64,000 nt of DNA, from the NCBI GenBank assembly GCA_003439945.1, contig QVRM01001092.1, forward strand, positions 27,501 through 91,500. Direction: 5' to 3'. The notes under the pieces are model-generated. The model worked only from the letters and a program-made list of their open reading frames with translations, was not told the DNA's origin and ran no database searches. Source of the stretch: Dermanyssus gallinae. Taxonomy: Eukaryota; Arthropoda; Arachnida; Mesostigmata; Dermanyssidae. Each line of letters begins with the position of its first letter. Position 1 is the stretch's first letter. Shown here piece after piece: positions 50,100 through 62,217 of the stretch. A program made the position numbers and the translations under genes.

Positions 50100-50868
50100 C
50101 AGTGCCCACAACACCCAGCCGCCCAGTCAGTCAGTCAATCAGTCACTCAATCGATCGGCCTTACATACAGCACGGCCACACCCTCTCCCCGTCGTCTCGA
50201 GCGAACCGACGAAAGAACGAACGAACTCTCTCCAGTTCCAGCCTCCGACAACGGTTGGTGGAAGTTTCCTAGGCCGCGGGCCTCCGCGATTACCCACTAT
50301 CCGACGACGGATTGGCTGGAACATACGTGCGTGCATGAGCGCCTTCCCGTCCATCCATCTGTCCAGAGGAGCTCGAGAGTTATCCAGTAGTTGTTACATT
50401 GTTCGTTCTCTGCATAGGCCACGCAACCACCGAACCGAGCTGGAAGGCGGCGACGGCGGCACACGATCCACGACGGTACGACGGGCGATATCCATCCATC
50501 CTGAGGGAGACTGCCAAACCGGCTACAACAACGCCCAACGATCTCAACGTTGCCTGCTCGTCGTCGGCACTGACAAAAGTTGCCGAAACGGACCTTCCGA
50601 GGCTACCGCGGCGCCGGCCACTGCTAACCGGTTGGTTAGTTACTAATCTCCGTTAGTTCAGTCATAAGTCATCTGCGTGACTTGTTGTCCGTCTGTTCTT
50701 CTCCGTCACGCGTCAACGGCCCAGGTCCTCGAGACCTTCACCACCGTGTCTTCCCCCTACGGGGCGACATTGTCGCGCCACGCGACTCGACCGGCATGGC
50801 CAAGTAGATCGATAGTGTGTAGGACGTCTGTACGAAGTAGTAGTGGTGGTGGTGGTGATTGACGAACG
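50100..50868 (+). promoter_or_regulatory. GC- and CpG-rich leader/promoter region of papilin
   Basis: This stretch is much richer in C, G and CpG than the surrounding DNA, lies directly upstream of the papilin start, and carries a CAGT-rich cluster at 50125-50153 that resembles repeated initiator sequence. It probably holds the transcription start and 5' UTR. I cannot place the exact start site or exclude a further upstream noncoding exon. Confidence 0.35.
50796..50807 (+). promoter_or_regulatory. candidate minimal upstream ORF (Met-Ala-Lys-stop)
   Basis: A three-codon ORF with G at +4 ends about 60 nt before the papilin start. If it lies in the mature 5' UTR it could lower initiation at the main start. 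Short ORFs like this also arise by chance. Confidence 0.25.
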
Positions 50869-51375
50869 ATGACGGTGATCTCCTCCCGAACGCTGAGCAG
50901 ACCCCCAAGGTCCGCTATGTGGCTACGGCAGCCGCGAGCTGTGTTAGCCCGGGCTGTGGTGCCGCTGATCGTCTTGATGTTGGGCTGGAGCGTGCTAGCC
51001 GAGCCCCAGCCCCAACCTCAACCTCAACCCCAACCACAGATGCAGCCCCTGCATCCGCAATCGAGCCACGAGTCGTCTGCGAGCCATCTTGCCCAGTACC
51101 AGCAACACATGCAGCGCTACGAACCGCACAATTTCCATGAGCCGCGGGCACAGCAGCAGCAGCAGCACCAACAACAGCAGCACCATTATGGACAACGACA
51201 CCCCGATCCACGGTATCCGGTGAGCCAGCGACGTCACGACCCACGACGAGATCCCCGCTACGATCCGCGGGCTACGGGCGCACACGACCCTCAACATCAA
51301 CATAGGACGCAACAGCAGCCGTCGACCCCAACGAGGCGTCCGGAGACCGCCCGATATGATCCACGGATGGAGGCC
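50869..51375 (+). CDS. Ppn: papilin exon 1 (signal peptide and low-complexity extension)
   Basis: 169 codons, ending in phase 0 before GTAAGT. The first ATG has A at -3; a second in-frame ATG at 50917 gives a shorter leader ([14 protein letters not shown]...) that is also a good signal peptide. After the likely cleavage site come six Pro-Gln dipeptides, a poly-Gln/His run (codons mostly CAG) and Arg-Asp-Pro repeats ([11 protein letters not shown]). Codons are GC-rich, unlike the flanking AT-rich DNA. The link to exon 2 or 3 is inferred from phase and position. Confidence 0.8.
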
Positions 51376-53727
51376 GTAAGTAACGAGGTCGTAGTAGTAA
51401 CTGACTGAAACTCGCTGACCGAGACCGAGACAGCGATGTCGATGAGGTAGAAAAAAAAGCCGGACAGACGTAGCAGAGACTCGCACGACACCACACGCAC
51501 ACTCAGAATACGAGACGCGACGCAACCGACCTGCAACATGAAGCGACAGACCGAGAGCTGAGCTTCGGCTCGCGTTGAGTCACGACATCTACACACGTCT
51601 TGTGGTGAAGTATTCGTACATACGCCTACATATATCTATCTATACTCTTCGTCGCACGATGATGATTGCGGCAGTTTGAGAACTTTATTCTTATTCGGGC
51701 ACGACAACACGACAAAACGAGCGTGCCGAATTCAGTCATGAGTTGATTCAACATCCATTTCACTATACCTATATACTTCACTGCTCCTTTTTACTTCACT
51801 ACGACTACTTCACTACCAGAAGTACTGCTATGATTGTATGCATGTCTTTGCTTACAAACAACATCGCAAAGTCAAATAGCGCTTTAGAAACATTTGCGCT
51901 TCTTTAGGCAAACACACACACATTTTCTCACTTGCATACAGAGCGTGACAAACACACCATACGCAACCTACACTATACGAAATATGTTTTTTGTGATGAC
52001 TTAAGCCACACCGTAGGTACTACAATAGATGGCAATTACCCAATAACAAGGACGGCAATAGCATATTTCATGCATCTACATAGCTAGGTTATATGCATAG
52101 GTAATAAATTTAGCATTGGAAATTAGCAATTAGGTAGTAGGAACGTAGCAACAAGATATACCTGAGGTGTATATTTATTGATGTATACATCCTTCCATGT
52201 ATGTAATAGTATGCTCACAGTTGGTGCTCACATATATGCTCACACTATATATATATATATATATATATACACAAGCCCCACTTTCAAAGTCCACTAACTA
52301 GAGTAATTTTATATGTATATATAATATTAAATTAACGAATGAGTATCTAGTTTATATATATATATATATATATATATCTCATATTGCAATCCGACTATAT
52401 ATACGTATCGATGAAATATTCAGTCCTCTCCGGCGACTCTTGAGTGAAGACCTTAGAAAACGTTGCCGATACCAAACCCAGTCGGGTAAGGTACAATATC
52501 GAATTACTGACTATTTCCTCAATTATTAAAATACCAAGGCAGTTTCATTTCATTCGAATTATTATACCATAATCGCCTATTTTCTTCCTTTTCTGCACGT
52601 CTCTTGACTTAGAGGCATTCAGTGGTTTCAATAATTGGATGAATGTCGCCTCGTCGATATATTGCGAATTATCACGGTAAATAATTACAAATGTCAGATT
52701 TAAACTCTGGCTCATAAATTCGTCTATAACGATGAACGACGGTGATGAAGAAGAGGAGGACAGGCACAGTGAGGAGGACCATAACCAGTACACACATTAG
52801 GCAGCAGAAATTCTCCAATGTCTATCTTAGGCTTTGCAGTGGTCAAGTGATTTCACTGGCAAACTTTCACAGCAACTTCACAGCAATAGCAGCAGCGGAA
52901 TAGCCAGAAATACCCAGCCACATGACTGGAGCCGTTCGATCGTTTCCTTCTAGTTTATGGAGGAGCTCTCCAAAGGACCTTCACTGCTACCTGAATCGAC
53001 TGAAAGTCGATCAGCCTCGTACGAGCAGGAGTACATACCTCAGGTCAGGATCATCGGTATCGCCAAGGCCGCGGCCACCATCACGGCACTCATTAACCTC
53101 GCGTGATTTCTTGATCCTGTGTCCTGCACACATACACGGCCCAGTTGGGCTATCGGCCTGCCCTTTGTGTCTGTTGCCTGTTGAACCTTTGGTCGTTTTC
53201 GTTCCCGTGAAAAACGCAAAGGCCTTTTGTTTCATGCCGCATGATGATAACACAGCGAACTATTGGCTGTCTTGATGGATGACGATGATGGATCACGTCC
53301 GTACTTTGCTGATGGATGAGACTGATACTTTCTTGATGGATGAGATTGGTACGTTCTTGATGGACGGGAACGGTACTTTCTAGATGCATAAGGTCGATAC
53401 TTTGATGATGGATAACGTCGGTACTTTATTGAGGTCGATACTTTCGCCGTTGGTTGCCGCCCGTAAACAGCTCCTGCATCCTGGTGTGCATCTGTCTTTC
53501 TGCATCTGTACGTGTGGCGAAACGTCATCGTCATTCTGAGAAAAGTTTTAGCGTTAGCAGCCGCAGTGGCGGTTTATGTGTGGTCCACGTATTTGTATGT
53601 TTGTGTGTGAATGTAAGTGGTATATATATGGTGTGTGGTTTACTTTTGCGGTTGGCATGTTCTCCGTGTACTGGAATGATATAAACCGCATTCGCGGTGT
53701 TCGATCGAAATCGTTGTTTATTCCTCT

Positions 53728-53778
<51 letters not shown>

Positions 53779-56700
53779 GCTAAGAGATACCCAGTTTTAC
53801 CGCGAGCCTTTCGATATAACGGTGTTTTGCTGGGTATAGTTTCTATTTGGGAGTAAATTTGGAATGTTAACAGCAATGGCATGGAAAACCTCTGCCATCT
53901 CTTTTTTCCTTACGTATCAGCCTAGGCAGGTTATTATTATTGCTAATACGCCCAGGTTTTTTTTTATTGCGAACAATGGACGGCGTTGTACCAGCTCATA
54001 AAAACACACTCTGCTCATATCAATGGCTTTCTGGTCGTTTTTTAATGACCCGCTATCGGCCTAACTGCCTCGGACTCTACCGATAAATAATACGGGTTTG
54101 CAGACAGACGGAAGGGCACTGTCGGCACCGTGGCTTCCGTCTGCAGACCCAGACTACACAGCACTTCTTAGACTTTGAGGGCAAGAGGCGCGGTTATGGC
54201 CGACGGCATGTTTCCGCGGTAAACAAAGAATTCTTCCCCAAGACAAAACAAGTTGACTATTGAAGCTAATTAAGTGGTCAAGCCGCTATCCGGTCGGTCA
54301 ATTCGGCGTCGGTGGTTAACCGTAGAATGCTTGGTTTGTAGCGCAGAGCTGCGTTTCTGAGCCAAGCTACTCTAACTGCTACTCTAACATATGTCCATAA
54401 TGTTATAGACGAATTTATAAGGCCGATAATCGATGGATGTAGATCTCTGTGTGTATGCATCTAAACGGAGTATGCCTGCTTACGGTGCGAATGCTTATGA
54501 CTCCCTAACATAATAGTTTAATACCCACTGCAATAGGCTATATCAGTACGCACTGCGTTTGCAATTACTCTACGTCTTGCTTGACCGAGTCCAGACTGTT
54601 ATTCTGGTTAACATTAGGTTAACCTGTGACACTAATAATTTATTAGCTTCATTACTACTAGCATGCAAGGCACGTAGATAGGATACTTATGGCTAAGCCT
54701 GAGCGTAACGTATGCTGGGCAACTTCGTCAGTGAGGATTCGTGACCTCCCTCATTCACCACTGGCACTTGTAGTAACTCGGTAGACGGTCTGTGTACATT
54801 TACGCACAGTTTATTTACAAATGTAAAATAATAAGACATCTTTCATATACTATGCACATGCATAAACACGTGTTTATCAAGACGCCACTACTGTTCAGCT
54901 ACACTAATTAGCTAGGCTAAACATAAGAATAAAAACGTGCAGTTGTTTAATCCGGGGTTTTCGTAGACCATCTTTCCAGTATGCAGCACTTATATCTCCC
55001 TAAAGATAACACATTTTGTTTGTCTAGGTAATTGACAAATGAGCGTACACAAATAGGAGGCTAAGTCAAAAAGAGGTTAAAGGAAAAGAGCGCCGCCATA
55101 AGAATTGGGGGCCGATCGGAGTAGCAGTTATCTAAATTGGAAATCCCTAGCGTCTATTAAGGGCAGACGATGCGTCTGATCGGCGTGGGTTCCTTGCGAG
55201 CAAACTTGGCCGTTCAGATCGGCAGGAAATTCCGAAAAGTCTGATATGTATTTATTATACACCAGTGTAGGAGTTTCCGAGCAAGCATGCATAGCTCATA
55301 GTCAAAGTTGCCTAAAACAAATGCAGGTTTGCCATTGTCGACGGTATGCGGCTCTTCTGAACACTTCTTTACGACATATTAACATCAGTTGACCTGACTG
55401 ACGACGATTTAGTCAAACCGCTTTTTTGTACGTATTGCTATGTTCGCCGTGTACGTATGGTACACGTGCGCACGGGAGCACGCAACGTTTCTTTGTTGCA
55501 CGGATAAGAGATTTATTGGTAGGTCGTCGAGCATGAATGGTATGTGTAATACATGTGTATACCAATAATGGAAAGATCCTATCAGAGGGACGCATGGGGA
55601 GTTCTGTGTAGCTGCTAATTGCAAGCTGATGAGAGGTAACCAAGCTTGATCTGTCTTGTACATTTACGGCATGTTCGAATGTTCTGACGTAGTCGGGTCA
55701 AAAGTATAGAGACAAAGGGGCAAGGATTAACCTGATAAGTGCAAATTAATGATGAAAAAGCGCCGACCTCCTACTTCACAAACGACACCGAATAACCGGC
55801 GGTCTTCAATCGCAGAGGCGGCGTATCTATACGGAGTTCGACGAACTCGGCGAACAGAAGGGCAACTGGTCCGAATGGTCCACTCTGGCACCCTGTTCGC
55901 GCACCTGCGGAGGTGGAGTAACCTTTCGTCAGCGTTCGTGCCTCGAGGATCCCTGCGTGGGGCCGTCCAGGATCTACTCGTCCTGCAACACCAACGCCTG
56001 TCCCGAAGGCGAGCCGGCAGCACAGCAGCGTTTTCTGGAGCGGCAATGTCAACGTATGAACAGCGTCCCCTACGACGACAAGTTCTACAGCTGGATACCC
56101 CGACGAAGACACGGTGGGTGACCGTTATTGAGATATAGCGCTTCGACTGTTAGGGGCATGCTATCCACAAAGGGGTGCAGGCGACTTTTTGGACGAAGCA
56201 TAGACAATATTTTCCTAGTTGAAATAGTCAAAGGTGTGTACTACAGTATCGTTTTTTTGTACTGTAGTTTTATCACCTGCTACATTACTGCGCCTAGTAG
56301 CTTTTCTTCATTGAAATCGGTCCACAGCGGCACTACACACCGTAGTGGTCGCACGTTTTTCTAACAGTTTTTTTGAGTTCAAGTATACGTAGTTTAAATC
56401 TTATTTTTCCTTCTTTTTCCTTCCTTTTCTTGCGTTTTGACCAATTTATGGCTCCTCAATAATGGGGTGGCAACGTTATATCAGCACACAATTCGCGCAT
56501 AATGCTGGCAACATTTTTACGAGAGGGTACTGTTTTATCTACTTATAATTTGGGCGAGCTAGACAACACAGCATGATTCACTTAATTTTCAAAAGTAAAA
56601 TAATGGAATTACGAAATATGTTTCTGTATTTCGCGGAAATATTTTGTTCTATATTTAATTGTACGCCGTGACGCCCTATTACGAAGCAACCGGCACACCC

Positions 56701-57435
56701 AGGTACGGTGTATTAAAGGAGTTTCAATCGGTAGCAGAAGCATTCCAATAAATGGTATTTCAATAACGAGTATCTGATGATATGCTGTGTACTTGTAGAT
56801 CGAAATCCTTGTGAGCTCAACTGTACTCCGAAGGACCGCGACTTGGAGCTGAAATCTCGTCAGAATGTCATCGACGGTACACGATGCTATCACGTTGGCT
56901 TTGACCAGTGCGTTGAAGGCCAATGCGTGGTATGTATTCGCCCATTTTCGTGCAGTGGTTAACAGGTTGATTACTCGAACAGTTGTTGATAACCAAATGT
57001 TCACACATCCTTGCTCTCGCATAGGCTTTCTGTAGGAAGTGGCGGACAGAATATGGTTGTTTTTAATGCCGTTGCTACTGCTGCTGTTTGCCTTTAGTTG
57101 TACTGCTGATGTTGGTGCCCTTGGGTTACAGTATTTGGTAAGCTATAGGCGACACGTAAGCTAATTGCGTTCTTGATGTCGTGTTTGTTGCCTTGTGACC
57201 TGTGACCGGCGCTAGCCAACGGGCTGTGATGGTCTGCTCGGCTCGAGAAAACGCATTGACAAGTGTCTGGTGTGCGGCGGAAAGGGCAAAGATTGCAACA
57301 CGACGTACCATACCGAGACTCAGCTTCAGCCCGGCTACGGCTACCGGCCAGTATACGTCATTCCTGCTGGAGCAACGTCTGTCGTCATGCGCGAGATCGA
57401 ACCCAGCACAAACTACCTTTGTGAGTAGCCTTTCA

Positions 57436-57477
<42 letters not shown>

Positions 57478-59823
57478 TTCGATCATCTAAACCTATGTCG
57501 TTCTCTGGTACCGCATTTCTATTTTCGAGTGAGTACTCGAGTCTATTCGATATTACCCCCAAGAATATCTTCTAGGAGCAATTCTTAAGTGTTATTAAGC
57601 TACAGAATCTTCTCTGGTTAGCCTACTGGAATTTGTTGCCGCTTCACATTGGTCGTTGCATCAAGGGTTTTCCTTTTCGTTCTTGGTGAGGAACTACGAC
57701 ACGGGTTGTCAGAATTGTCAGTTTACGCTCATAGGAGCCTATTCTAAATGTTTCCTGTTGGAAGCACTTTCCCAACTCCCCTCAGAAATATTTCACTGAA
57801 CAGTTTGGTCTCGGTTCCTGGGCCTACGGCTAACCCGCTTGTAGCCTCCCTGCACTTGCTTTCCTTAAATGCCATCCTCATAGGGATGTGTTTCCTAAGA
57901 CCCGCTCCTTCTCGCGCGGGCCAAACAAGCGGTGTATCTGTTTTCTCACGCTTGTTTGGCTTGTTATGTCAGTAGTAGACTATGGCTAAATCATCAAGGC
58001 AAAACATCATCTCGTTTAACCCGTCACTGCCTTTAATGGTTTTGCCTTGCTGAATGGACGACAGCTCTTCGCGATTTGCACGGAACCTACTACCTGAACA
58101 AGGATTACGAAATCGACTACAGCAAGGCGTTTATGGCGGGCGGCGCAAAATGGCACTACATTCGCAACTCGCAATACGAAAACGGCCGTGAACATCTGCG
58201 CACAGATGGTCCCACAAACGAAACGCTCGTTATTGCGGTACGCATTTATTTTGTCTTTGATATCTCCTGTTTTGTTTAAATACTGAACCTTCCTATCTAT
58301 CATATTTGGCGATATGGATGTTGCCACTTATGCTGTTCATGGCGCACTGCGGGCATATGGTAATGATAAGTGTTCTGTAGGGTAATGCTGTATGACTGCT
58401 AGCAAGGACGAGTATGAAACTGCTCAAAATGTCGACGGCCCAGTCTCAGTCTTTAACATTAGGCCAGTGAGTGATACAAGGTGGCGTCAGTCCGCTGGAC
58501 CAGTCATGAAAAAGTAATAATTAAGCCGATTATAGGCAAGGGCTCTTTGCCGGCTACTGTAGGACACGAGCGACTATACGGCTTCATACATTGGCACAGT
58601 TCACAGCGTGTAAAGGTTCAGAGCCCCTTAGTACCCACAGATCATTGTAGCTTTAGCTCTGCAGCTCGGTACTGCAAGCAACTTTGCAACAGCATCCGTG
58701 GGTTTCGTCGCTAAACCGATTGATTGGTACAGTTTCTTGTATTGATCAAATAGTTCATGCTTTTCTGAAAAGAAACTGAAGTACAACGATAGGCCATTTT
58801 GGTACATAAGACATGAACAAATTCAAATGTTTAGTATTCAAGTGCCTAATTGCAAGTCATATACATGCTGAGAACTAACAAAGGTGAGACGTTTGAGCAA
58901 TTCATATGATTGTAAACGGTGCTCCTCGGTAGCTAGATGTAGTCAGACCAAAATAGAGGGACACATCATGACACAAACAACGATCAAAACGTATGGACAC
59001 ACGCTCAAATTGCGAATCGATTAACTGCAGTAATTCGGCAAACCTTGAAAACATTATCTATACCGTCGCGCCGAAGAGCGATACATATAGGGGGCTCGTG
59101 CTGAAAGGCGCTCTATCAGACCGATGTAAAAACCTGTACATTTTCGTACGCTATCCGCACTATGTCGACAGCTGCTAGTACAAGAGATGAATCGTGGATA
59201 CGACGTCGAGTATTCGCTGAAACAAGTGCCGGGTCAGCCGAGGCATCGTTCCGGCGAGTATCAATGGGAGCTCGGCGAATGGGAGCCCTGCTACGATCCG
59301 TGCGGAGAGATTCACACCAACCGGACGGTACGCTGCGCGAGCATCATCTCGCGCCTGCAGGCCAGCGACGAGGACGAATGCGATCTCGAAAAGAAGCCAC
59401 CGTCGACACAGCCCTGCCCGACCGATAACTGCCAGGTGATTTTTTGGTGGTTTAGATCACTTCTGCCCACGTCTCTATGTAGATCTTAAGAAGGCATCGC
59501 GATCAGCTCGTGCTGGCCGCACGCATATATTGAATATATTTCCTCCGGAAATGTCATGTCAATGGCCGAAATGTGGTCCCGCAATGTTTGGTCTTGGGTC
59601 ATATATATATATATATATATATAGAGACATTGTCGACGGCAGAAAATGAAAGCTATTAACTAAACCTTATATACAGCATGCATAGTAACGACTGCTAAGT
59701 TACACGCACTACAGTAGTTATTTGATCGGTTCGTAAGAGAACGTCAACACGTTCGTGTAGCTCTGCATACTGCGGTGGAAGGTGTAGTACTTCATATATA
59801 TATATATATATTTATACATATAA

Positions 59824-59919
<96 letters not shown>

Positions 59920-61100
59920 GCACATAGGATTGTTAATCAAACGACGCGCCGGCCTGTGCCGGTTTTCATCGTTGTCTAGGCGGAATGGTACACCGGAGAA
60001 TGGGAGCGCTGCAGTAACACATGCGGCAACGGTACACAGACGCGGGTTGTGTTCTGTTCGACGGCGGCTGGAGGTGGAGGTGGCGTTCGGGTACTTCCCG
60101 ATCGACTCTGTCAACGACCGGAAAGTGGCGAACGCCCGCCCACCGAACAGGAGTGCGAGTCGAAGCTCTCCTGTGACTTGTGGGAAACCGGCGACTGGGC
60201 CGAGGTTGGTGCCAAGTTCTGAATATATTTGCTGCTGCTGCTGTTGTTGTTGCTGCTGTTTTTGCTGCTGGTGTTGATGACGATGATGATGATCCACATT
60301 TGCTTTGTTTCGAATGCGAATTTATGCCTAGGGACGCATACAGAGAGAGAGAAAGAGAGAGCTAGAGAGAGGAAGAGGCCCCCATAAGACCCATAAGCCT
60401 AAGCCTATTATAATACACAAATATAGCTAATGAAATACAGGGTATCAGGATAGCGGTAATATGGCTATGTACGTATGTGTAAACATATATGCGAAAAGAT
60501 ATATATTCAATTTAACGTTTTTTCTTCGATATAAGAGAGTCGGTGAGTGCATATAGTTAGTGAGCGTCATTTTAACTGCCTTTTGATTTTGACGTTTGGT
60601 GTTCGGAGCAGCCTGAGCGTAAATGCGGCCCAACAAAACGGCTGCGTGAGGTCAAATGCGTCACGCCGATGGAGAACTCGCCCGATGGAGTCATGGACGG
60701 CGTCGATTGCCTGCCCGAGGATCGGCCCGCCGAGGAGGAGCAGGTCCTCCTCGAGCCGTGCAACGGGGCTGAGTGGGCCACAGGAGAGTGGAGTTCATGT
60801 GAGGCCTGCGGATCGACCGTGCAGACCAGAACGGTTTCGTGCATCCTTGATGATGGTAGGTGAAGCCGACGTTTTCAATGGTCTAACAACAGCTTCACTC
60901 GCCAGCCATCTCTCGATTAGAAATCTGTTAAAAATCTGCCTTCGTTGTGCGCGATACAAGTATGGGTCTTATGTGTTAAAAAGTCATCTGCAAAAAAAAT
61001 CCAACTGCTTTGCCTCAGTAATCAACATTGAAATGATAGGCGTGTAATAATGTTTAAGGGGAACAGCAACGATTATTCGATAGAGAACTAAAAAATCTAT

Positions 61101-61137
<37 letters not shown>

Positions 61138-61927
61138 CTCCGAGACTTGGACTACCCAGTGCCGGTAGTCCGTCGAGGATAAAGTGTAGTTTTTTTTATA
61201 GTTTCAGTCTCAAACAAATGTCAAATATCGTTATGTCGCCTTGTTTGCACTGAACGTACGTTCGGCTCTTCGATTGTTGCACTCCTTACTGCGACTGGGC
61301 TCATTAGGTACGATCTACAACGAAACCCACTGCGACGGCAAGCCCAAACCCGAGTCGGAGCGCGAATGCGAGGATCCACCCCAATGCGAGTTCCGCTGGT
61401 TCTCGTCGGAATGGAGCCCGTGTTCGGTGACCTGCGGTAGTGGCGTTCGCAGCCGCTCTGTGTTCTGCGGTCAACTCGAAGTCAACTCAACGTGTCCCAC
61501 GATGGTAGACGAGTCCAACTGTCAAGGAGACAAGCCCGTTGCGCGTGAGCCGTGCGAAAACGATCCATGCAAACAGTTCTGGCTAGCCGGACCCTGGAGC
61601 AGACAGGTACGTATGTAGCAGGTGAACGCGCTACCGCCGCAGGAGCAGTAGCTATCAGACGCAATTTGGACGCTAGACACGAATTTAATGAGAGTACAAA
61701 TCAGATTCGGTTAATTAGATCGTTCTGCAGTCAAAAGGTTGTTGGCTCTGTTGCTTGTATATGTTGCTGGCAAAAGCATCTGCGTCGTCTGTTGCTACTT
61801 TGTCTTAGCGTGCAGCCGTTACGGGTAAGACTAGTCGTCCACGAGTAGTAGATAGGGAAGAAGCAAGTCACCAAAAAAAGTTTTCCTGTTTACCAGAGAC
61901 AAATATAAACACAATACTAACTAAACA

Positions 61928-61967
<40 letters not shown>

Positions 61968-62180
61968 CAAGATGGCTTAGTGGCAAAAGCCTTTGCCTTG
62001 CATTCGGGAGGTCTGGGTTCGAAACCCAGGCCGGCCAACCCTAAATTGGTTTTCATGGTTCCCAATTTAAACAAGGTGAATGCCGGGGTGAATTACAAAT
62101 TGAGCATGATCGAACAAAAAAAAACGGGGAGCACAGATGTCTCAATAAAAAGAGATGGTGCATTACCACCCCACCCCCCC

Positions 62181-62217
<37 letters not shown>

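Larger units (their letters stand above)
51376..55815 (+). other. papilin first intron region
   Basis: About 4.4 kb between exons 1 and 3. It contains (TA)n tracts at 52245-52269, 52353-52377 and 53731-53770, the 24-bp minisatellite at 53286-53429 and the predicted small exon at 52954-53043. No other gene is visible. Confidence 0.6.

Noticed and set aside
50995..51525. 176-codon minus-strand ORF opposite papilin exon 1
   Set aside because: Shadow of the Gln/Pro-rich coding strand; Leu/Val-rich and unsupported.
52922..53275. 117-codon ORF in papilin intron 1
   Set aside because: Its frame has no motif; the better explanation in this stretch is the 30-codon exon in a different frame.
55749..56138. 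129-codon ORF over papilin exon 3
   Set aside because: Wrong frame; the frame with TSP1 cysteines and splice sites is shifted.
61967..62040. True tRNA gene in the papilin intron
   Set aside because: The A/B-box head continues into a body shared with 734-894, which marks a SINE.
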